From positions 72,118,629 through 72,182,628 of the forward strand of contig OW121741.1 in NCBI GenBank assembly GCA_933228675.1: a stretch of 64,000 nt of DNA, written 5' to 3'. A model generated the notes under the pieces. The model saw only the letters and a program-made list of their open reading frames with translations, ran no database searches and was not told the origin of the DNA. Source of the stretch: Stomorhina lunata (taxonomy: Eukaryota > Arthropoda > Insecta > Diptera > Rhiniidae). This document shows positions 57,501 through 64,000 of this stretch, piece after piece (the stretch's first letter is position 1; each line of letters starts with the position of its first letter). A program made the position numbers and the translations under genes.

Positions 57501-60500
57501 AAACAAGGTGATTCAGTAATTAAATTGTCGTCTTATCTGGGTGCCGGGCTACAAGAAGAGACTATTTTACATCTTCTGTATTAATTATTTTTCTGTTATC
57601 CTTGACTCCAGTGGAACATAGGGCCTCAACAATCCTTTTATATCGAACTCTATTTCGAGATGTTAGACATACGTCTTGCTGCTTGAAGCTCCGCATCTAT
57701 TAACCTTCTCTACGTTCTAGCAGAAGCGACCGTCGTCGCTTCTCTGTGGATTCCAACAAAGCGCTTGACGAACAATATTGGTATTTGTCCTTCGGAGTGT
57801 GTGGCGTATCCACCGCCATTTTAGTTAACATACCTCTATAGAAGCAGGGATTTGATTTGTCGCGTTAAGTAGATCTTTATTTTTTATGCCATTCGGCCGT
57901 AAGCATTTATTTGCAAAAGTTTGTAAGCCCTTATCGATGGCATTTGTGCGTTTCTAAGTTTCACAACAGTAATACAAGATGGACTTGACATTCGATTTGT
58001 ATATTCGTAACTTAGTTGTTGTTAATTTTTGCCGAGATTTCCAAATAGCTCGGATAATGCCAAATGCTCATCGGCGCCACCTTTTGTATAAACCAAACTA
58101 TCAAGATAATTAAAGGTACCTACACAAGCAATAACCTCGTTATCTACATTGTTGTGTGCCGGCGGGTTTGCGCCATAGCCTCCAGGCATAATCTTTGTCT
58201 TGGAAATATTGATTTCCAGCCCAGCTGCCCGAGACTCAACAGTGGTAGCGCTAGTGTTTTCTTGAAGGTGACCTGAGCTTTGGCTTAGAAGACATAAGTC
58301 ATCAGCGTATTCCAAGTCCTTGAGTTGTTTAAAGGGTATCCATTGGATACCGTGTCTTCCATTCAGAGCTATGCGCATTATATTGTCGATGACAAGGATA
58401 AAAAGTATAGGTGACAAGATATATTCTTGTCTTACTCTTGTAGTAATTTCGAACGGATTAGACAATTTATTTTTATGTAGTACCGTCATTTTAAATCCAC
58501 ATACATTGCCCGAATTAAGTTCAGAATTTTTGTTGGCATGTTACGATTTTCTAAGATTCTTCATAGATAGCTTCTGTTGATACTGTCGAAGGCGTTCATA
58601 AAGTCGATACACGCTAGGTAAATAGGGGTGCGAAGTTTATAACATTGCTCTAGTACTATTCTTTCTGTGTTGATTAGGTCAACACAAGATCGATTCTTTC
58701 TGAATCCAAACTATTTTTCGCGGAGTGTTGCGGAAACTGCGTCGGATACTCTGTTCAAAATTTAGTATTTTGCTCGGTATTGGAAGAAGTGTAAGACCCC
58801 TGTAGTTATTACAGTCTTTAGAGTCGATCTTTTTTGGTGTTTTGACTAGTATTCTTTCATTCCAGGAGGTTAGTGGAGCTTCTTCTTCCAATATTTTATG
58901 CACAAATGGATGCCACAGACTTGCCGATCCTTCAACATCACATAAAAGCATCTAAGCTGAGATATTGTCATTGCCCGGGACATTGTTCCGCTTAAGGCTT
59001 TTAATGGCGTTTTCACTTATTGTATTGTTGGTGGATTCTCTGGAATTCTATTGAATATGGACAAATCCTGCGTGACGGACGATACATTTGTACGGATTTT
59101 GTTGTACTTAAATGTACCCCATTGCCGTTCTACACTAGATATCTTTACACAGATTACCGATAATATTAGCCCATCGATTGTGCTGTCGAATGGCATTTGT
59201 TAATTTAGATACCTTTTTTGGAGGAAAAAGATATTCGCTTTTAAAGTGCTGTGACGGAGGCTACTAAAATGCAAGCGACTTTTTTTCAACACGTGTTTCT
59301 GCAATTTTCATCAAAACGGTCATAGTAATAAAAAAATGTAAATACATTAAAGATAAAAGAAAATCAGAGGATTACAAAACAGCCTTTATAAAATATTTTA
59401 AAGTTTCCAGTTTCACCAAAAATCCATAAATGAACTGTTGCGGACGCTACGTGACGGTACAGTTTTTACTTGAAGGTTTTTGATTAGGAAAAAATTCATA
59501 TACAGTGCAATCGCAATAGAGTGAACACTTGGTAATATGAACTACTTGATACTACGAACTCCCGATTTTTTCCATTAGTTACTTTATAGAGTGAACAGTA
59601 CCCAACTCAATAGAGTGAACTTTTGTTTTTCTTATACATAATTGAACAAACTCAATTATAGAAAACATCTTCTTCAACGGGCCATTAAAAAGGACAATTT
59701 AAACGAGTTTTTTAAACAATTAACACTCAAAGACGTCATTTGTATTCTAATGCTAACTTGGCATGAGTTGGAACCGAACATTATAAAAAATGCTGGTCAA
59801 GTCTTTTGGGTGATTCTGTGCAGATAGAAGAAGATAGTGACGACGACGAGGAAAATATACCGTTAAACATATTGCACAGGTCACTTCGGCAACAACATCT
59901 GGAAGAACTAAACGTATATGTATTAAATTTATTATTCGCATGAAGTTTTTACCATTGATGACATTATAGAATGGAGCAATGCTGAAAGTTCATTTCCAAT
60001 TTCTGCTGAAGGCGTTTCCGATGCCATTTCTGAGACTAACACTGACATCGAGGAAGTAGCAGTAGCCAAATCAGACATTACAGCAGCGCAGGCCGTGCAG
60101 ATTTTTAAAAAAGCTATTGACTGGGCAGAAAATAACAAAAACAATTACGAAAATATTAGTAAATATAGTTTTGCATAAATTCCGCGATTTAGCGGTGCAA
60201 AAGCAAAAAATGCTTGTACAAAGCAAAAAACTCTTGAAAATTACTTTACTCCTTTGTAATTATATAATAACACTACACAACAAATGAACATCTTTTGAAA
60301 AGTGCAAGGTCGTGACCATATGGGTCCTATTCTACGATCAAAATGTAGTAAAACCCTATACTCAGTTTGTAAAAGTTAGTGACCGTTTTATTTTTATGGG
60401 CCTCCAAAGTTTCCCAATATTAGCATGATGCCTAAAAAAGGTGTCATCAGTTTTTACCAAATAACCAATAATCTCTTAACAATATCGTTTAACTATGTTC

Positions 60501-63500
60501 GGCAAAATGTAGCCAAGAGTATGACAAATATTTCTTGCTAAAATTTTATGATAAAAATGTATTTTATCTTAAAGTTTTTTTTAAAACAGTTAAAGAAAAA
60601 TTTGTTTTTTCTTGATTTTTTTATCATAACTTCTTTAAAATCCTGATTATTCCTACACTATATTTGGGAAAATTGTAGCCACAGTAAAGCTTAACAACTT
60701 TTGTGAACACACCAATATAATTTGAACGTATTTGGATACCAAAAATAGGTCATAAAGACTTCCTTGTGCCAAAAAAATTATATTTTTAACTAAAATTTTA
60801 TTATTAGCAATATCTCAAAAACGTATTTTTGCGAAAAAGAACTTTTTTGTTGTGGAAAATAAGTCTCTGAGGTTATAAAAACAATTTTTGTTCTACGACT
60901 TTTTTGTTTCTGATTTCTGTAAAAAGATGGCGCTATTTTGAGGTTACATACTGAAATCGTATTTTTAATAACAAAAACTAAAAAATATGGTTTAACTATG
61001 TTCCGCAACTTTGTTCAGGAGTATTTGGTCTAGTTTTTTTCTGAATGCACCAACATCGAAAAACATCAAAATAAAATGTATTTGATACAATAGTAAGAAC
61101 CATGGCAATACCACCACCTTGCGGCAATTTGTTGCAACATTTTTAGAAACGCAATAATAGATACTGTCAAAAAGTTTCAAAAGAGATGTCTGTGATGAAA
61201 TTTCGACCAAAAATAAGGAATCTAGAGGCAAAAGTAGTCAATAGTACACCGAATCTGACACTTTTTTATAGGATTTAATTTAAATTTCAATATATTAATT
61301 GCATTTAAAGCAACTGGAGTTAACATGTGATTAAACAAATCATCTCTTGTACCAATTGGAACATTTTAACTGTCAAACGATTCTATCAAAAAGCAATTTT
61401 CAACATTTTTTATGTGCTTAAATTTGAGTAAAAAATTTAATTTTGTTTTCACAAGGGAGTCTATATTACCTATTTTTGGTATCTGAACACGTTCAGATTA
61501 TAATGGTGTGTTCACAAAAGTTATTTAGCCTTGCTGTGGCTACAATTTTCCCAAATATAGTGTAGGAAAAATCAGGATTTCCAAAAAGTTATGATCAAAA
61601 AATTAAAAACAAAAAAATTTTTCTTTAACTTTTTTAAAAAATGTCTGCAATAAAATACATTTTTATATTAAAATTTTAGCAAAAAAGTATTCGCCATACT
61701 CTTCGCTACATTTTTGCCGAACATAGCTAAGCGATATTTTTAAGTGTTGATTAGCTATTTGGTAAAAACTGATGACACCTTTTTTAGGCATCATCATAAT
61801 ATTGGGAAACTTTGGAGGCCCATAAAAATAAAACGGTCACTAACTTGGCCAAACTGAGTATAGGGTTTTACTACATTTTGATAGTAGAATCGGACCTATA
61901 TAGTCACGACCTTGCACTTTTTTCGCTGTTGTGCAGTGTAATATTTAATAAATATAGATGTTTTTTGTATAAAAAAGTGTTTTTTTATAGACTCTTTAGA
62001 GTGAACTTTTTCAATAGAGTGAACAGGCCTTGCACGAATTAGTTCACTCTATTGCGATTCCACTGTATCATATTTTTTTAAGGATTAGTTAATTAGTGAA
62101 AACAATGGTTTTATTTGTTCCTGAATTTCATCTCCTTCCTTTTGATGTTCGCGGTTAAAATGCGATTTTTGGTTGCAATTCAATATTTCACAAAACGGCT
62201 AAATACATATATTTATTTAAAGTTTTTCACTTTTTACATCTTATGTCTCGTCGAAAGAATTCTGCGGCTAGCTGTTAGAGTGTCCCAAAAATAAAAACAA
62301 ATTTCAAAAGCATCAAATTTAAGTAAGTAAGAGTCAATCTTATGTAAAAACTTATACAAAAAAGAAGATTTAAATTGTTTAAGTTTTAAAATAATTTTAA
62401 AAAAGTTTTAAAATAATTACAAAAAATCGTATACAAATATTTTTCCAAAAATTACAACAAAGCAAAAAAAAGCAGGGAAAAGCAAAGTTATTTTCACATG
62501 ATTTTGGATCTAAAAATAAAAATTGTTTTTATTAATTATAAGCTGCTAAGTTTTAAACATATGAAGTAGCTCAATGGAAGAGTCTCTGCCTAGCAGTCGG
62601 AGGGTCTGGGTTCGAGCCCCCATGGGATCATAAAAAATTTTGTATTTCGTTTAAAAATATATGTTTTTAATAAAACAACAACAAAAAAGTTGTTGCTGTT
62701 GTTGTTGTTGCTTTCAAATTGCATACCCAAGTCATTACTTTTCTGCAATTAGTAAGTACTTGCCTCCAATGACATCCCCATGTTAATGTAATGACTTAAA
62801 CAGCGAATGAGTAAGTAGTTCGTGTTCAATAGATTAACTGTTTAACTCATTATTTGGTAATGAAAAGTTTTACTGGGTAAATTAGTGTTTTTTGTGATTT
62901 TTATGAACTTTTAAAAAACCCATTAGTTTAAAAATGTATAAAAATTCGAGATGGGTGTAAGTAAACCCTTGCCATTCACGAAGAGAGAAATCAAAAATTG
63001 TATCCATTATATATTCCAAAGGGTCAATATATGATCAAATTTTTTCATAAACACAAATAAGTGTTTTTGACAGTTTAAAAATTTAGTCCTTGGTTTAATG
63101 TTTTCCTGATTTTTCCATATACTCTCATGGTTGGTTTCATTATGTACTTCCGTCAGTTATTCTAATCCAATAGGATTGTTTAATGTTGACTTGAAGTGTT
63201 CCATCCACCGTATTAATTGTTCATCCGATGTTGCTTGTGTTAGCCAAGGTTTTCTTTTATGATATTTAAATCCTAGTGTTTGTTGACCAACCTCTCTATT
63301 AATGGGTGGTGTAAGTGTTGTGGAATTAGATGCTCTTGCTATGTGATTGAGTTCTGTGTGATGTTCTTTGAATTAACTTCATTTTTTAAGTGTCGAAAGT
63401 AGCATTAAAATGATGTAAGAGATACTTCACTCTTTTCTCTGAGTAAAGTCCACCGATAGTGGACTACTACTGTTATGCATGTGTCACACAGTGCTATCGT

Positions 63501-63901
63501 TAAAATTCGTTCCCGAAAGTAGACCTTTGTGGTCGATTCGCCTGTTTTATTTGAAGTAAAGTAAAAAGTTAAAAATTTTTCCAGAGCAAATAATTGCAAA
63601 TTCGTATTCGGAATTCCAATTTATTTAGTTTATAATTCCAAATTAGATTTACGAATATTTTATGATCTAACACTTACTTTATCTATTTTGTTTTACAGCC
63701 AAAAGACCCAATGAATTAAATAATCAAAGACCAACACTGGGTCATACTCAAACAACCCGTAAACCGAATCAACGTTATCGTGAGGGTTATCACTATCAAC
63801 CTGTTGCGTCTACGTCCCGCCAGAGTCCCACATTCGTCTTAGGCGATGACATTGGGGCCGGTCCATCCACATCCCGATCCAATGATAATTCTAGTGCGTG
63901 A
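54465..63901 (+). CDS. MARVEL-domain four-pass membrane protein gene, five coding exons
   Basis: Exons are 54465-54785, 54855-55049, 56301-56432, 56503-56815 and 63699-63901. All introns are GT-AG (phases 0, 0, 0, 1), and the sum is 387 codons plus TGA. The N-terminal region (residues 1-90) is acidic and likely cytosolic (LLLDEIRELEPVCCQLDDEQ). Membrane segments: about 96-118 across the exon 1/2 join (TGIVRILLV / LSSAACLACECSAGTV), 136-158 (LRLMVFCALFSLLITCLMIF), 173-198 (TWMYLSIGLILILSSTLIMH) and 212-233 across exons 3/4 (IIGYICAAESFILSGIASW). This four-helix layout with conserved Trp (FNWTKVNTWMY) fits MARVEL/CKLF-like proteins of membrane apposition and vesicle traffic. The tail (234-387) is polar, rich in Asn, Gln, His, Pro, Ser and Thr. 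Which family member this is I cannot say. An extra 3' exon is possible, since GTGCGTGA overlaps the stop. Confidence 0.85.
54786..54854 (+). other. Intron 1 of the MARVEL-domain gene, 69 bp
   Basis: Donor GTG/GTAAATAT and acceptor TTTGTTTTCCAG/TTG, phase 0, between residues 107 and 108 within the first membrane segment. The length is typical of short fly introns. Confidence 0.85.
55100..56030 (+). pseudogene. R1/Jockey-like LINE 3' fragment in intron 2
   Basis: The sense frame 55150-55530 reads VRLCESVILRYRLAGHTRIL, PEVLIPERTEWIGRKLLCQG then SSILTDGCRMEIGTGSYTLS. This resembles the region after the RT followed by the start of an RNase H domain (TDGSRM-type motif with Asp). About 55720-55850 reads HRRLKYLGDRFHVELQDLQQ in a later frame, the C-terminal block of such LINEs. 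The middle of RNase H is deleted. It lies in the same orientation as the host gene. Confidence 0.65.
56125..56200 (+). repeat. Helitron 5' head scrap
   Basis: TATACCTTACACTATCAACG then GTGGGAAGGTATTATAAGTT resembles the first 45 bp of the Helitrons at 545 and 41119. It is followed by a short CCACATTTGACCACATTTGA piece of their body. Everything else is missing. Confidence 0.55.
56433..56502 (+). other. Intron 3 of the MARVEL-domain gene, 70 bp
   Basis: Donor GCG/GTAAGTTC and acceptor TTTCATGTCGCAG/ATA, phase 0, splitting the fourth membrane segment after YASA. Confidence 0.85.
57000..57575 (+). pseudogene. R1/Jockey-like LINE RNase H fragment
   Basis: About 57380-57480 reads MRAIKVLRFTEMYILSDSQD then TIKSLDSIQ. 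This is the RNase H block with the Asp of SDSQ and followed by KSL, and about 57530-57550 encodes a WVPG-like string (TGTCTGGGTGCCGGG). It is probably part of the same LINE family as in intron 2, now a relic. Confidence 0.55.
57590..59110 (-). pseudogene. RTE-like LINE (family L1), copy 2
   Basis: Minus-strand blocks are 58951-58679 (MLLCDVEGSASLWHPFVHKI, KDCNNYRGLTLLPIPSKIL, the RT entry motif) and 58489-58022 (LSNPFEITTRVRQEYILSPI, FKQLKDLEYADDLCLLSQSS with YADD intact, then AAGLEINISKTKIM and GTFNYLDSLVYTKGG). A string marking the family end (CCAGTGGAACATAGGGCC) is at about 57610. The thumb is partly deleted and frames are broken near 58500-58680. It lies antisense to the host gene. Confidence 0.82.
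59640..60179 (+). pseudogene. Tigger transposase C-terminal remnant
   Basis: About 59642-59800 reads LNYRKHLLQRAIKKDNLNEF then TLKDVICILMLTWHEL, the last part of the DDE domain in Tigger/jerky-like proteins. After a frame change it continues QIEEDSDDDEENIPLNILHR and, after an interruption at about 59913-59938, FTIDDIIEWSNAESSFPISA. It ends AVQIFKKAIDWAENNKNNYE and a stop at about 60177. The N-terminal helix-turn-helix and all catalytic residues are gone. Confidence 0.75.
60271..61938. mobile_element. Large foldback element with about 490-bp inverted arms
   Basis: The left arm (60271-about 60765) and right arm (about 61455-61938) pair over nearly their whole length: CACTACACAACA / CACTGCACAACA at the tips, AAAGTGCAAGGTCGTGAC, GGCCTCCAAAGTTTCCCAAT, GGTGTCATCAGTTTTTACCA, TACACTATATTTGGGAAAAT. 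A central 690-bp loop is unpaired. No coding region is supported. A target duplication could not be fixed in the AT-rich flanks (ATAATAA / TAATATT). It lies inside Tigger element 2. Confidence 0.85.
62274..62315. repeat. Lone end of the TAGAGTGTCCC element
   Basis: GTTAGAGTGTCCCAAAAATA matches the terminal inverted repeat of the hAT-like element at 33094-34903. No partner end lies nearby. Confidence 0.4.
62560..62630 (+). repeat. tRNA-Ala-like pseudogene or SINE head
   Basis: TAGCTCAATGGAAGAGTC forms a D arm (GCTC/GAGT) and fits an A box, and GGGTTCGAGCCC fits a B box. The anticodon loop CTAGCAG would read AGC (Ala). One anticodon-stem pair, two T-stem pairs and the acceptor stem fail, so a working tRNA is unlikely. 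Confidence 0.45.
62664..62712. repeat. (AAC)n/(GTT)n self-complementary microsatellite
   Basis: AAAACAACAACAAAAAAGTT followed by GTTGCTGTTGTTGTTGTTGC can fold back on itself. It is a simple repeat next to the tRNA-like sequence and may be the tail of that SINE. Confidence 0.6.
63113..63330 (-). pseudogene. RTE-like LINE (family L1), short piece
   Basis: CTCATGGTTGGTTTCATTAT, CAATAGGATTGTTTAATGTT and TGCTTGTGTTAGCCAAGGTT match separate parts of the copy at 10.8-11.27 kb, with the part between them deleted. It lies just upstream of the last coding exon and antisense to the host gene. Confidence 0.65.
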
Positions 63902-64000
63902 TAGTTTTTATTCCTCATTACATTAATTAATATTTAATAAAAAAAAAACATAAATTTTAAAAAAAGATAAAATAATTAAATGCATTGAACAAATCTTTGG

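Larger units (their letters stand above)
59503..62065 (+). mobile_element. Tigger/pogo element 2, carrying a foldback element
   Basis: TA (59501-59502, 62066-62067) flanks ends CAGTGCAATCGCAATAGAGT and, from the right, CAGTGGAATCGCAATAGAGT, both followed by GAAC. The motif TAGAGTGAAC occurs three to four times at each end. Without the inner 1.67-kb insertion it is about 0.9 kb and keeps only the C-terminal part of a transposase. Confidence 0.9.
56816..63698 (+). other. Intron 4, 6.9 kb, packed with transposons
   Basis: Donor CCTG/GTATGTAA and acceptor TATTTTGTTTTACAG/CC, phase 1. If the donor is not used, the frame ends at once (GM and a stop at 56821-56823), which would give a truncated isoform lacking the last 66 residues. 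It contains LINE pieces in both orientations, a Tigger element and a nested foldback element. Confidence 0.8.

Noticed and set aside
59932..60144. Minus-strand frame over the Tigger C-terminus
   Set aside because: It is the antisense shadow of the plus-strand Tigger transposase remnant.
62560..62630. Functional tRNA-Ala gene
   Set aside because: The A and B boxes and D arm fit, but the acceptor stem, part of the T stem and one anticodon-stem pair do not form.

Overview
The window looks like strongly AT-rich nuclear DNA of an insect, most likely a higher fly (Cyclorrhapha, perhaps a calyptrate). The grounds are Helitrons resembling the Drosophila DINE-1/INE-1 group (GTCC/GGCT microsatellite, a TATAGTCGG...CCGACTATA hairpin just before the 3' end), mariners of the rosa type (DD41D), an ITmD37E element, Jockey/R1/RTE-like LINEs, and short GT-AG introns around a conserved animal gene. 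The species assignment is inference.

Only one host gene can be supported: a plus-strand gene in the last 10 kb encoding a four-pass MARVEL-domain membrane protein. It has five coding exons (54465-54785, 54855-55049, 56301-56432, 56503-56815, 63699-63901), all joining in frame to give 387 residues, with a 5' untranslated exon part starting at an acceptor at 54028. Introns 1 and 3 are about 70 bp. Intron 2 is 1.25 kb and holds an R1/Jockey-like LINE fragment. Intron 4 is 6.9 kb and is filled with LINE pieces and a pogo/Tigger element that itself carries a large foldback element.

Nearly everything else is transposon sequence, much of it nested. 1-5 kb: MITE, Helitron, tRNA-derived SINE, rosa-type mariner. 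5-12 kb: foldback repeat with a MITE inside, Jockey fragment, Harbinger-like MITE, long RTE-like LINE. 12-19 kb: second mariner family, hairpin/minisatellite element, a hAT carrying a MITE and a mariner. 19-26 kb: SINE, two more hATs (one inside a LINE), foldback MITE, decayed Helitron, Tigger remnant. 27-36 kb: mariner debris, an ITmD37E element inside a MITE, a Helitron inside a long-TIR hAT-like element. 36-41 kb: an unclassified TIR element with internal duplications and a full-length mariner, followed by a 631-bp tandem duplication. 41-54 kb: Helitrons, a hAT holding a MITE and a LINE, a second hairpin/minisatellite element with a long (AT)n tract, a Transib-like element inside a LINE, another long LINE, and a hAT.

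Most insertions keep readable target-site duplications: TA for mariner/ITm/pogo, 8 bp for hAT, TTA/TAA for the Harbinger-like MITE, and CGACG/CGATG for the Transib-like element. Insertion order can therefore be reconstructed. No autonomous element is clearly intact. The closest are a rosa-type mariner with an uninterrupted frame but a catalytic Asp changed to Tyr, and an ITmD37E transposase broken by one apparent 1-nt loss in a homopolymer.
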